64,000 nt of DNA, from NCBI GenBank assembly GCA_022453515.1, contig JAJNNY010000008.1, forward strand, positions 1 to 64,000, in the 5' to 3' direction. This DNA is from Astrocystis sublimbata (taxonomy: Eukaryota > Ascomycota > Sordariomycetes > Xylariales > Xylariaceae). Below are positions 30,824-44,449 of this stretch, in pieces. The position numbers and the translations under genes were made by a program. How positions within the stretch are numbered: the first letter of the stretch is position 1; the number at the start of each line of letters is the position of its first letter. The notes beneath the pieces were generated by a model, which did not search any database, was not told where the DNA came from, and was given only the letters and a program-made list of their open reading frames with translations.

Positions 30824-33800
30824 CTAAGAGTCCGATGTAATGGACTCCAGACTGAAAGAGAGGCCCCGAGGGGTGTGATTCGGATCAGCACAGACAAAGT
30901 GTATAGCTTCACCGAACGCGGCAGCGACAATTTCGCCTTCACGTCTAGAGGTGCGATCCTCCCAGAATGTCAACGCGATGTCGATACCGGTGCCGTAGTC
31001 CTGCACTCTTACGTAAATATCATACTGGAAGCCTTGTCAGTTGTCGCTCCTTCACTTCGAGCGCAAGTTTTCTCGGAAGACAGACTTACCTCGACAGGGT
31101 CTTCGCCGCCTTGAAAGCGGAGAAGTTGATACGACTCAGCATCGGGGGTGGAAAGAGAGCTGCTTTGAATAGAGAGGGCAGTGTTGAACAGGGCATCACC
31201 GTTTAATTGCAGCGCATCGGAAATATCCATCATTGGACATGACTGGTGAGGAAGGCAGTCGAGGTAATCGCCCTGGATTTCTCGCAGAGTCTGCATGATG
31301 GACTTTCCATCATCCAACGCGACTTGGCAAATGACGAGTCCCATCAAAGCGCCTACGATATCTTGGATTCCCGGAAGCGGCGCGTCTCTTCCAGAGGTGA
31401 TGATCCCAAAGCATGGTGTGCTGCAGCTGATGAGTTTGTGGAGGACCAATGCCCATGCGAGCTGAAGGACTGTCGCAGGTGCCAACTCGTGCCTCCTGCA
31501 AAACTTGTGTACAGTGTCACCAAGTTCTACGCGAGTAACATCAACCGAGAAGGTACCGCTACCGGAGCCAGAAAGACTAGATCTAGGATAGAGACATGGC
31601 TGAGTCTTAGACAGACGCTCCGCCCAGAATGCAAGGTCGGCCTCATAACGGCGTTTCGTGACGTATTTCGCATATTCGCCATGTGACAGGCAGGTTCCGT
31701 CGAGATTACCGCAGAATGCAACTTGCAGATCCCGCATCAAGATCTGACTTGATCGTCCATCGAGGATGGCATGGCTGATTTCGAGGCGGAGCTGTGCTTG
31801 CATGTCTGTAGTTTGACATATGGTCAGACAATATTGCAAACCGTCTCGCCGATAGTAATTAATGGCATCGCTTGTTTGAGGGGGTATCGAATTGTTCTGT
31901 GATACTCTAATATTCGGTTGCGGATCTTGGAGAATGACGTGCACCGGCCGATGAGGACCACGAACACCGCCGACGATAATACCACGCAGAAGTGGATGCC
32001 GCCTCGTGACGGCCTTCCAGGCTCGTTCAATCTGCACAGAAAGACTTCCATATTGAGCATGTTCGGTACTCAACACGAAATTGAGGACTACGCGATAGTT
32101 TCTGTCATCTTGCTCTTGCACAGCGAGTATGCTCCGTTCCATGGGTGTACATGGGTAAATATCTTCCACCTCCTCTAGGTTTGTAATACCATAAGCCTGC
32201 AGCAGAATATCTTGGAATTGGTCGAGATCATCGTACGAATCGAAAGCACTCGAAAGGGTTTCAAGTGTCAGTCGTCGCCCCAAGGTGGGCAGTTCTCCAG
32301 CCAAATTTATTAGCGTGCTGCGATATTCTTCCATCCATGACGCGAGTCTGCCCTGATGCTGAGGCAATCCGGGGTAGGTAAGCGACACGGTCAGCTGGGA
32401 ATCCCTCACTGTGATTGCAACGTCAAATATTGCAAATCGTCGAATGTCATGCGAGGAAGACGGCGCACACCCGGGCACTGGTAACATTCGGAACGAGGCA
32501 TCATCGCGTTCGAGCTGGCCGAAGGGACCAATGTAGTTGAATGCGATCTCGACAGGAAATTGGGACGAGTAAGCTACCGCATTGGGTGCATTCGAGAATC
32601 GAGATGTAAACCATTGCCAGCCATTGCCAGGAAGAGCACGCATGAAGTCTTTCGTCTGTCGGATCGTGTCGATGACGCTGGCGTCGGATGAGTTTCTGCC
32701 CATGTGGACGGGAAAAAGAGTCGTGAACCACCCGACTGTACGGGTAATATCTATCCTGTCGTCCCAGGTCTCTCTGCCATGACCTTCACTAATGACCGAC
32801 GGGCTAGCTCGACCAGGGAACGCGGTAGTAAAAGCGTGGACCAGGGCAGAAATGAACAGCTCAACTGGTCGAGTTTCAAAACTCGCATTGCAGGGACCGA
32901 GTAATGCCGAAGATACCGTCTCGTCTAGACGAAATTGAATGGTTTTCGTTACCCCTATGACATTATCTGCGCTACTGAGACCCCAATAGTCCACAGGGGC
33001 TGGTTCAAGTTCAAGGCCATCTGGTAATTGAGGAACTAGTTTATCTGAGGCATACTGAGCTTGCAAAGAACACCAAGTCTGGAAGCTGATTGACGGGGCT
33101 TGCAACTGATTTTGCTTCAGCAAACATTCTAGATCCTCGAGTAGTATGCGCCATGACACAAGATCAATGATCATGTGGTGTGCTGACAGGAAAAGCGTCG
33201 AAGGGACACTGGTTTCAAAAAGAACGGCCGAGAGAACAGGACCATGTTCCATATTTAGGGACTCGCGGCACTGACGCATAGCATCCGCTTGCCAAAGCGA
33301 TATGTTTTCTCTTTTCTCTGCCGCCCAGACACGAAATGAGCCAGCAACATCGGGGACAACACGTTGCTCCCATGTGTTTGGGGCAACCTCAGTCAACCGT
33401 GCGCGTAGCATTGGCTGCCGATGGACCAGCTCTGTAAGGGCATTGGACAGCGATTCCAAGGAGACGGGAGTGTGTAGCTCAAGATGAAAGCACTGGTCAA
33501 ATACGTGTTGGCGTGGGTTGGGGTTAAGGGACAAGTGGAACTGTTGGATCGGGCTGAGGGAGAAACTATCACCAACAACGTCGGGGGCGAGTAAGTCTAG
33601 GGGAGGTTGGTTGCGTATCATCTCATCCAGACTAGCCGCAAGACGGAAAATCGTCTGCTTTCGCAGTATGTCAGCCGTTGGTATATGACCTAATGATTCT
33701 CTCGTCGCCGACGAAATTTGCATGGCCGTGATAGAGTCTCCGCCGAGATGGAAAAAGCTATCGTTGATGCCAATGTTGGCTGGCCTGATGTTCAGGACAC

Positions 33801-36800
33801 GAGCCCAAACATCTCGTAATACTGTCTGTGTCTTTGTTAGCGGAGGCGGCTCCTTGGCCGAGGTATAGCTATGCAATTTTGTTGATACCACGGAGGAAAG
33901 ACTTGTCTCCAAGATGGCACTGGAGGTCCTCTCGTCGTTGTTAGTGGCAGGTTTGACCAGTCTTGCAAGGCTCTCGAGTCCGACAGGTATGATGATATGT
34001 GTAGACCTCGAGAGCAGCGCAGCATTTTGATCCGATGTCAATATTACTTGGGTTGATGTCTGCACAGGATTTCTCTCGTGGAAGCTGAGGGCTTTGAGTG
34101 GTGAATCAAGCGGAATCGCCACTCCGCCTACCCTCAACACCGCAAGCAAGGCGACCACCATCCATCGGGACTCTCCAAAGAAGAGTGGCACCTGGACACC
34201 AGCACTGACACCTTGCTCCGTCAAGTAGTCGACTAGCCGGTTAGTGTAATCGATGAACTCCACGTACGTCAAGGCGCCGTCTTGAGATTGAACAGCCATG
34301 CCATGCGGGTTTGTTATCGCTTGATGTTCTATAGAGGCGTAAGGAGGTCCGTTGGCAACTTGTGGCATTCCAACGCCCCCGAGCTTTGGTTCACTGTACT
34401 CCACAGGCGGCAACACCTCTACGTTTGCGACCAGATCTTGCACGCCGCTGGCAGCGAGCTGTCCAATGACGTGCCCAAAGCGCTGCATGGACGCTTCAGC
34501 ATTGCGCCGGCTGATGAAGCCCTCGTCGAAGACAAACTCGATGTCTATCGCCTCGTCTTCCAATTGGCAGGTAACGGTGAGTGGGTAGCTTGCGAAGGCC
34601 GAGAGCTCGGCTTTGTCGCTCCAGCTACCGAATCTCCTGAACACGTCCGCGACTGCATTGTTCGCGTCATCATTGCGCGGCTGGATGGCCAAGAGCGTGC
34701 GGAATTGACATGCTTGGTACGCGTCTGAGCTTATAGTCTGAATGCGTTGCAACCCTACGTGCTCATAAGGCATCATATCAATTGCCTGCGACTGAACCTG
34801 GCTCAAGTATGCGAACACTGACAGCGTCTCAGGAACTTTGACTCGAATGGGAATAGTAGCAATTGTAGGCCCTGCGATCAGCTCAATCCCGTCCACGTTT
34901 GCGCTTCGCCCTGACACGGTGGTACCAAAAATAACATCGTGTCCATCTTCCGATACATCTGAGTTGAGAGCGACAGAGACCGTCAAAGCCCAGGCAGCTC
35001 TTACCAGGCTAGACACTGTTATATCAGGTGCTGTGATCGACGGCAGGGGGCACCTGAGTTTCGCGGATGAAGAGGGCGAGACTCCATACCTGGCTGCCCT
35101 CTCAAGCCGCGGAAATGGCTCGGAATGGAATCCTTCAAGCGACGAGCGCCAGTACTGTGTCGCAGAGTCTGTATGAGTCAGTGCCAAGTATCTGGCAAAG
35201 AACTTGAAGGATTTGAAGCTATCGTCAGAGGAGACGCCATCATAAATATGACCAATGAGGTCTAGTATGCGGCCGAAGAAGTGTCCGTCGTAGAGGGCGT
35301 GATGCAACGTCCAGACAAAAGAAGCGCGTTGTCGGTCTGCAGGCTCTATCAGGGGGTCATCGTGGAAGATGATGGCGTAGCGAGCGAGTGGCCGCCCAAG
35401 CACCATCGGGTTAGCGGCATCTCGCCGGACATAGTGGTCTAGGTCATCCCCATAGCTCCAGCTAATATCTTCATCTACCACTACCTGAACCAGCCCGCCG
35501 CCAAACTCGCTGTTTTGCACAATGCGAGTCCGCAGGATGGCTAGCCGTCGCACAGCTTGTTCCCAAGCGCGTTGAAAACGACCCAAATCCACGTCTGCAG
35601 ACAAGCCAAGGACTCCGCGGAATGTATATGCGCCCGTGGATTTGGATGTCAAGGCTAGAAGACCTTCCTGGAGAGGCGTGCACGGATACGCGTCTTGTAT
35701 GTTGTTCGTGTCAAGACCACAGGCATCCGCAAGCTGTTTACGTCCGCCCAGGGACTGTACACGACTGTCGAGCAGAGAAAATGGTAGCACGTCGTCCTCG
35801 GGCGTATCTGCTCGTAGAGAGGCGATGCGCGACATGGCCTTTAATCGTGGGTTTCTCATAACGTCGCCGACGGAGAGGGCGAGTCCCTCCCGTTTCGCGT
35901 AAGCGACGAGTTTCATTGCCGTGATGGAGTCGCCGCCCAGGGCAAAGAAGCTATCGTCAATGCCAACAGAGTCGAATTCAATCTTGAGGACTTGCGACCA
36001 TAGCCGCCGAAGGCAAATCTCCATGGCTGTCGAAGGGGCTACTTTTCTATCCCCGTACCTGGCTGAGGAATGCGCATCGTACAACCTCGAGCCAATGCGC
36101 TGCAGGTGTCGACGATCAATCTTGCCAGAGCTGGTGAAAGGAAGTTTACTGTCACGCAGCTTGATATATACGGCTGGGATCATGTATGCTGGCAGCCGTT
36201 GTTGCAGCGCACTCCGAGCTACCGAGTCCTCGTCAATGATCTGAGCCTCGAGATCATTCGCTACCAGCTGTCTCTCTGCTTCCCGTAAAACTAGAAAAGC
36301 TACGAGAATAGCTTTGGGATCATTGTCAACAGAATGATTTATCACATCCACCACCACGTCTTTGGCCATGGACTCGAAGCATTGTCGTACGTGATGCTCA
36401 ACTTCTGACAGCTCAATGCGGTTCCCACGAATCTTGACCTGATGGTCTTTTCTGCCCAGAATGACTATGTCAACTTTGTTATCATCGTCACATTCGTATC
36501 GAACGAGGTCACCAGTTTTATATAGACGACCTTTCCGACCAGAGCATCCGTTGCCACCCCTTAATAACCAAGGCGGATTCTCGATGAAAGCTTCACGTGT
36601 CTTTTCAGGATCCTCAAGATAGCCTGCAGCAAGGATGGGTCCCTCGACAACCAGCTCACCGACCACTCCAATATCTTGCAATTGGTTATGGTCGTCGGGC
36701 TTTACAACCCAGCACGTCGAGCCGACCGGCTTTCCGATGGAGGCACTGACTGCACCCGTGGGTTCCACCTCATAGATGGTGGTGCACACGGTACATTCAG

Positions 36801-39800
36801 TGGGTCCGTATGCTTGGAATATCCTCCTACCCGGTTGCCTCCATCGTATCAGATCGTTTCGGGTAACAGGCTCGGCGCCCAGGATTACAGTCTGCAACGA
36901 CTGCAACTTGGGCGGCTCCAGTAGTCGTGCCACGGTAGGTGTCAGGAGGATAGTGTTGATCTTGAGCCTGATAATCGCCGAATCAAGACTATCGAGCCTT
37001 TCTTGATCAGATGGCACACAGACGCAGCCTCCATGAATGAGGGTGGTTATGATTTCAAGGACACACGCGTCAAATGCATACGAGGCGAATTGAAGCATTC
37101 GAGAGCCGGAGTTGATACCAAGTCTTTCACCATGGGCAACGCATCCAGTTGTAGCCGCTCGGTGGTTGATCACGACACCCTTGGGCTGCCCCGTGCTTCC
37201 AGACGTGAAGATAACGTACGCAGGATTGTCGACGATCTTGCACGGGTGGAAGCTCGAATCAACACTACCGAGACTTCGGACATCGTTTGAGCTTGCAACG
37301 AGGATTGTTTGACGTATGTTGATAAGTTGGGCAGCGACTGAAGAAGAAACCACTACAACTTGAGCGACGGTTTCTGCAATAATATGATCACGTCGACTGG
37401 CTGGCATAGAAGGGTCGATTGGGACGAATGCACCCCCAGCTTTCATGATCGCCAAGATGCTCACAATGGCCCAGCACGACTTCTCGAACATGATCGGCAC
37501 CAAGGTGCCGGGTTTAACACCCATGTCAATTAATTGCTGTGCAAGGCAGTCCGACAGCTGGCTCAGCTCGGCATAGCACATTTGACCATCCCAAGCATCA
37601 ATTGCCATGGCATCGGGTCCAAAGCGCGTTCGTTCTTCAATCAATTGGTGTATGCAATCTTCCCTCGGCTCTGGCCCCTGGCCGTTCCATAGCCACAGCT
37701 TATCATGGTCTGCAGACACACTAGTAAGTCGCGGTAGTGAAGCAATTGTGGTCTCAGGCGCTTCTAACACTATGCCCAGCGTGTGTAGGAAATCTGATGT
37801 GAACGACTTGATATTTTTGGAGTCGAAGAGGTCTTGCAAATAGACTATCTCCCCTTTAAAAACATCACCTCTTTGGTAGATGCAAAATTCCGTATCAAAT
37901 CTCGAGACCGGTTTGCTTGGCATCATCTCTACCTCCACAGCCTCCAATGTTAAAGAGCTGACGTCTGTCTCCGAATAGAGGACAAAAGCAGTCTGGATCA
38001 GCGGGTTTCGCGACACATCTCGCTCCTTTTGGAGCCTTGAGACTACCTTCTCAAATGGAACATCTTGATGCGCCAAGCCTTCCACCACAGTCAACTGGAC
38101 CTGGTGGAGGAGACTTGTAAATGAATCGTCATCGTCGATCTTGACACGAATGCCGAGCAAGTTAACAAATAAGCCGATGAGACTCTCAAGTTCAGCGCGA
38201 CTTCTGTTGGTCACTGGTGTGCCTATTACCGTGTCCCCCATTCCAGTCATACGATAGTGAGTTGCGCAAAAAGCGGTGAGGAGTGCGGCAAATGTAGTTG
38301 CTTTGTGTCGATGACAGAAAGATGCCAGCTTTTCAGACAATTCATCTCCGATCTCAAACTCTTCTTTAGCAGCGAGAGGAAGCACGTCCTCAGGTCGAGG
38401 GAGTTCCGAGGGTAACTCCAAAGGGGTGCTTCTATTGAGCTGACTAGTCCAATATTCGAGCTGGAGCTGGTATAGACCGTCTCGGCTTTCGTGTCTTTGC
38501 CAGCGTGCAAAATCACCGTATTGTACAGGCAAGGGTTGAACTTGGGAAAGGGGGTCAGAGCCACGAATCGCTGCCGCGTAGAAGATTGCCAATTCCCTTT
38601 GAATGTTGGCAAAAGACCAGGCATCAGTGATGATGTGATGCAGCACAATTGAGAGCACATGCGTTTCATCGCCAATCTGATATATAGTCACCCTCCAAGC
38701 AGGCTCCTTGTGGAGATCAAAGGTCCTTTGCTGTTGCTTTTCTAATTCCAGGAGAAGCTCCGTTTCTCCCCCAACGTGGGGCAGACGAGTAACGTGGAAA
38801 TCTCGAGGATGGAATTCCTGGACGAGTTGCATACCCTCACCATCCTGTTCTGAATATGTTGTTCGAAGTACATTGTGTCGTTCCTCCAAAGCGTTCAGCG
38901 CACGCTGGAGCGCATCAACGCGCAGCGGGCCACGAAGTCTGGCGAAGTATGGAACCAAGTACTGAGTTGAATCAGGATTCAATTGATGCAGAAACCAAAG
39001 GCGATTTTGTGCGAATGATTGCGGGGCTAACCCTTCATTATCCGAATGACGAAGCTCACTGTATTCTTTCGGCATAATAGACGACGCGACAGCGGCAAGA
39101 TCAATGACGGTTGGGCGTTCGAAAACGTCCTTGACAGTAATGCCGCCTGCGAGGCGTTTATTGATGCCAGAAACAGCGCGCATGGCCTTCAATGAATGCC
39201 CCCCAAAATCGAAAAAGCTGTCCGTGACGCCGACTGGAACACCGAGAACCTCTGTGAAGATGTCACAGATAACTCGCTCGGTATGATTGGAAGGGGCGTG
39301 GCGAACAGGTGCTGGCTGACTTTGAATCAACGCTCGGGCTTTTTCTTCGAGCGCCTTTCGGTCAGTCTTGCCACTCATGTTCATGGGCATTGCATTTACG
39401 ACTCGCACAATCTTGGGAATCATATAAGTTGGCAACTTGAGCTCCAACTTCTCAAATATGACTTGGTTTTCGATCTGCTTCTTGTGTGGTTGCTGCAGTG
39501 GCTGACTGCCAAGCGTGTTGAGGTCTTGGCCACGATAGTCGTTGGGAAACGAGAACAACGCCTTGTTTCGGCCATTCTTCGGAGTCAAGTGATGGAATAT
39601 AGCATCCAGCCCTCCTCTTTGAGACCTTTGTCTCGCCCAGCTAATCTCGACTCGAAAGCCTGTGAGCTCAGCTAACTCATGCATGTCCGTTACCGACAGT
39701 GAGGAATGCAGTTGCGCCTGTTGTCGAACACCCGAAACCCTTTGCGCATTGTGTCCAAAAGCATGTTCATGGCTTTCCAAATGATCGCAGACGCACCGCT

Positions 39801-42800
39801 CGAACACGGTTTTGCTGTGCTGAATATTGCTTACAGCTATGATCGGAGAACTCTCACGTCGTTCTTGCAGCAGGCTCATTAGAAATTGGCGGCTCAAATT
39901 CTGTTCTGTGAAGTCGATCCAGTCTTCGTCTTGAACATGATGAATTTCAGGGGTGGGCTCTGCTGGTTGTTGTATGTGCACTACTGCTGCGTATCGATAG
40001 CAGCTCAATTCATTCACTGCCTTCATAGCCTTAGGCAAGATCTCAATGTGAGCTACCAAGTCGGGAAATAAGGTTGGTAACGCTGAGAAGAAAGCTGGGT
40101 CGATAAGTAATTCCTCCTCGTCTCGCTCGTACTCGTCAACCATCATCCGTATGTTATTTACTGATGCGTCATCGCCCAGGGTGCGCAGAGACTTTGTCAC
40201 TCGAAATTCGCGTGCCAGGGGAAGAGATCGTACATCGCCAAAGAATATACGCTTGACGCTCTTGAGTCTGATCATACTTTCCACGACTTTTGACAGGTAG
40301 TCGATCGACGGGAAATACTGTGCGACCGAGTTGACAATTACCAAATTGACATTCTCTAGTCCATCGAGCTCGTCCACAACATCGGCGGTTCCTTGCTTTA
40401 GTTTTACGATCTGATCCAAGGTAGGGAATTGCTTCGTTGCCTTTTTGACAAATTCAATTGCTCGCTCGGATGGCTCGATACCAGAGTAGCTCTTCAAGCC
40501 TGGCAATATGTTGAACAGAATCATACCCGTTCCTGTGCCGACTTCGAGCACATGTCCTGGGGGCTGACCATCAAGGCATGTGCTCACCGTATCTTTGAGC
40601 CACTCAGTCATTTCTTCCTTGTCGATTGCTTTGCCGTCGTACATCGAGGTCCAACCAACAAAATCCTGTCCCAAGACCCCGCTTCCTACATCTTCAAGGG
40701 TCTTATAAGTCTTCAAATTGAACAGTGACTGCCAGTCTTGTACCTGGCCCTCCTGAAGCTCATCTTCCGTTTGCCCATGGCTCGATTGGAGCTTCAGGTG
40801 CGAGGAATCCACGTTGCGGAGTGTGATGAAGCCAATGAGATCAGTACTAGTAGTCTCGCCCACGGAACCGTGCTGGCCAGTAGCGACAACCACAGCATCG
40901 TCGACGAATTCGAAGCCTCGTATCAAACTCTCTATTTCTCCCAGCTCAACACGCTGCCCACGTATCTTCATCTGCGTGTCTTTGCGCCCGACGAAAACCA
41001 GACTCCCGTCCTCGTTGTAGCGCACCAAATCGCCTGTCAGGTAGACTCGGCGGCCAGACGCACAAGCGCCGCGTTGCGAAAGCCACAAGGGGTCTTTGAT
41101 AAAAGCCTGGTCCGTTTTCTCTGGCTCGTGCAAATATCCGTTACCTACTATAGGCCCTTCCAAGGCCAGCTCGCCGACGGCACCTATTGGAGCTAATTTA
41201 GTGTGATCACTGATATCCACGACCCAGGTAACCGACCCTGCCCCGTAGCCAATACTACACAAGGGGCTTGTAGCTCGACTTTCGACTGTGCTGACCGGTG
41301 TACACTCGGCAGGGCCGTACGTGACAACTACACGTGTGTCATCAGGCCATCCAATGAGGTCGGATGGCCGGACTTCCTCGCCGCCGAGAACGATGGTCTT
41401 CAAGTCTCCTAGATTGTCCCTATCCAACATACGTGCCACCGACGGTGTCAAAGTCACATGTGAAGCATGCATGCTTTTCATCACTCTCGTGAGGTCGTTT
41501 TTGCGCTGGGACTCTGATGGCACGCAGACACACCCGCCTGTCACTAGCGTGAAAAACACGGTTTCCAGTGACATGTCAAATGCATAAGACGCAAAGTCGA
41601 ACGATCGTGTCGAGGTGCTATAACCGAGCAGTTTTGACTGATACGCAATCGCCGAAGACATGGCCAGATGTGTGATAACAACGCCTTTCGGTTCCCCAGT
41701 ACTTCCAGACGTGAACACTACGAACATAGTCCGATGCGCATCACTCGTCTTGGCGAAGTCCGAATCAAGTCTTGTAGATATATTTGACTCTTCAGAGTCC
41801 ATCTCGTGAATGCTGGCGGGGTCCAGAACCACCAAATTCTCATACATCTGTCGGCATCGGACTTCTTGGGATTGCGAGACGATCATCAAGCTTGATCTGG
41901 TCTGCCGAACAATGGACTGGATACGAGCATTTGGATGACTTGGGTCAAGAAGGGTGAAGGCCGCTCCTGTTTTCAACACTGATAGCATCGCAATGGTAGT
42001 CATACACGACTTCTCGAAGCACAATGGTACCACCGTCCCAAACCTCACTCCTGAATCGCGAAGGCGGCTCGCAACGCAAGTAGCGAGCGAATCCATCTCT
42101 GAGTAGGTGAAGTTCCCATCCCAAGCATGGATCGCGGGGGCATTTGGTGTCATATGTGCTTGTTTCCTGATGGATTCGTCGATGTTTAGCTCGATGGGAG
42201 CTGGGACTGCTTCGTTCCATTTCCAGATACAGTCAAGTTCCGCAGGCGACACGAAATCTAAGTCTCGCAGCCGCCTGTTACCCGAGCTAGTAGCTAGTTG
42301 TTTGAATATGCGATCAAAACGGCTGAGAAGCATCGTTACGTTCCAATTGCTGAATACCGAGGTGTCGTGGAGGGAATCAATCTCGATAGAGTCGCTGGCC
42401 ATCGAAAATGTGATTTTGAGAGGACCATTTTCAACTTCACGCTGATCGGCCGGAGCACCGGTGTCATTCTTGCTGCGCGCTTGCACATCATCCTCCTTAT
42501 TGCAAAACATCAAAATTGTGTGCAGCTGTGAGACTCCTTCAGCAACCCTATTGGCATTCCAGGTTTCGTTAAGCTCAGAGGTCTTCTTGAAGGGTTCCAT
42601 ATTCTGGCAATCCTTTTGGACGAGGCTGAGAATGTCAGATACAGTATGTGTACGATCAACGAGAACATGACGAGGTGCTACTAAATTCTGAGACTCAGTT
42701 CCATGTAAAGATTGCACGCGGGAGTTCAAGCTCCCGATGCCAAAAGTAATATCGCTGGTCCCGCTGGAACATGACGCGGTAAGGGCCCAAGCAGCAATTA

Positions 42801-43002
42801 TGAGGGCTTGTGAAGCCAAAGCACCTTGATCTGAAAATGACCAGGTGAGCTCATGTCTGAGTGTCGCTGAGGTTGAGTCATGTCCCCGAGGATGTAGCTG
42901 AGAGGGCGTCAGGCTATAACTGCCTGCCAAAATCTTTTGCCACAAAGGCGTCGCATTTTGAGTAGTCATGGCTAATTGTTTTCGCCTTCCTCTATGTCTC
43001 AA
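30824..43002 (-). CDS. Non-ribosomal peptide synthetase C*-A-MT-T-C-A-T-C-A*-T-E-CT
   Basis: About 4037 aa: exon 31090-43002, a 65-bp intron (31025-31089) and last exon 30824-31024 ending TSDS. A second in-frame ATG lies 11 codons in. Domains by approximate residue: partial N-terminal C without HHxxxDG (1-260); A1 (270-700, FTSGSTGEPKGVV); methyltransferase inserted in A1 (VLEVGTGTGMI, 820); T1 (FGGHSL, 1265); C2 (HHIITDA, 1460); A2 (FTSGSTGQPKGVV, 1938); T2 (LGGDSI, 2352); C3 (HHALYDG, 2570); an A3 fragment (2890-3055); T3 (LGGDSI, 3085); E (HHMIIDL, EGHGRE, 3277); terminal CT (SHAILDGRS, 3745), which matches the fungal cyclising motif SHxxxDxxS. It should build a cyclic peptide with an N-methylated residue and one epimerised residue. 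A3 lacks its catalytic motifs. My reading of the A-domain pockets (A1 D-M-E-T-V-G-T-P-V, A2 D-A-L-L-I-G-A-V-C) does not let me name substrates. Confidence 0.93.
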
Positions 43003-44449
43003 GATTGTGATTATATCTCATGTATTAATTTGGGAAAAGATCAGAAAAGCAGCGGACGTGAGAGCCAGTTTTAAAGCGCTCTAGCATTCCCTAATAATTA
43101 ACACTCTCATGATCAATGTGTCGTTCTCTTTAGTTGTGATAATAGTCCTATCACCATCCTAGGTCTCATGTCAGAATTAAGTTTACTTAGGTCCAGCGAC
43201 TCAGAACTCATAATAGTACGCACATTATCGTGGCGTTTTTTTGGTGTGGCCATCGTTCGAAATCGATTGGGCAGCTTGTCCGAAGAAATACGGCGTACTC
43301 GGTGTAGATAGAATCTAGTTTAGACTATTCCAGTCAGCAAATGATGCTCACCGATGGCCGTTGAGGTAGTGGCATCTTTATGAACGTCATCGGAATACGA
43401 GATCTGCCAAGTCCGCTAGACAAACATGTAACCGAGGAAAATAGGATATTGACTGCAGCTGCTTTCATTAACACTCAGCTAAAGATATGACAAAAGCTCG
43501 CTGGGTGTCAGACGACAAGGTCGCAGGAGCCTCACGGTGAAGTAGGGGTTGCCCTGTCAGGGATCTGCTGTACGATAGAATCGTCTACATAAGGATTCGG
43601 CGACTCCCAAGGGCATGGGGAGCCCGGGATTCAATAGAATTAACACTTTAACTCTACTATTCTACTTGGCTACATGACTACTGCTAGATTTATACACTCT
43701 GGTGTGAAAGCACATGCAACTGGGCTATGTATAACGTTTAACTGCCTTCTGGGTTGAATGCTAATCGACAATTGATTCGAATCGCGTTGCAATTGTAATA
43801 TGGATTACTTGAATATTTTAACAGGTGTGCAATTATACGTTATTCAAAGTGTAGGTAAATAGAGAGAAAGCTAGCTTGACGCTACGCCACACCTATAGCC
43901 GTACGTACTATCTATAACATAGAATTACGCCGTGCTCTCATTAGTTGACGTCCAACTTGATAGAATAATACTGATGGAGAGTTAAATACATTGTAGGGTG
44001 ATCGCGATTGCGTCGCATGAATTTTTGTCCCAACGAACAGATGGAACGTCGACTTCCCAATATACGCAAAAGGGGTGGACTGACCTAGGATGAAGATGAT
44101 GGACATCATGCCGATAGTCGTTTAAATCGCCATGAATGAGATCATAATCCACTTGGTCCATCGTTTAATACCGAAAAGCGCATGAAAAGAACGGCAATCG
44201 ACCGGAGTATGAGACGTTTTCCCCAGGGTCTGGGAGTTTAGGGGTTGAGGAATATAGTAATCGATTAATCGATATCTACCAATTGAGGAACCCATAGAGA
44301 GGTTAGTGTAAGGCTGGGGGGGATTATAGATGCGACGTATCCCCCCAATCATCGTGCCTGAAAATCTAACAGGTGAGGCCATGCCAAATATGTATTATGA
44401 TTCTATAGATAAACTTCTAAGTGGTCTTATCCGGTTCAGCCCATCAAAG
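43003..44449. other. Promoter region upstream of the NRPS
   Basis: About 1.45 kb between the NRPS start and the stop of the bANK regulator, both on the minus strand. No supported gene. The string atctcatgta at 43015-43024 differs by one base from the TOXE-type box ATCTCNCGNA, which is weak evidence only. Confidence 0.5.

Noticed and set aside
38247..38675. 142-codon frame and several others on both strands inside the NRPS region
   Set aside because: They are out-of-frame shadows of a continuous NRPS coding region with recognisable domains.
43015..43024. TOXE-box-like string in the NRPS promoter (and another near 53234)
   Set aside because: Each has one mismatch to ATCTCNCGNA; with such a short degenerate motif this is expected by chance in regions of this size.
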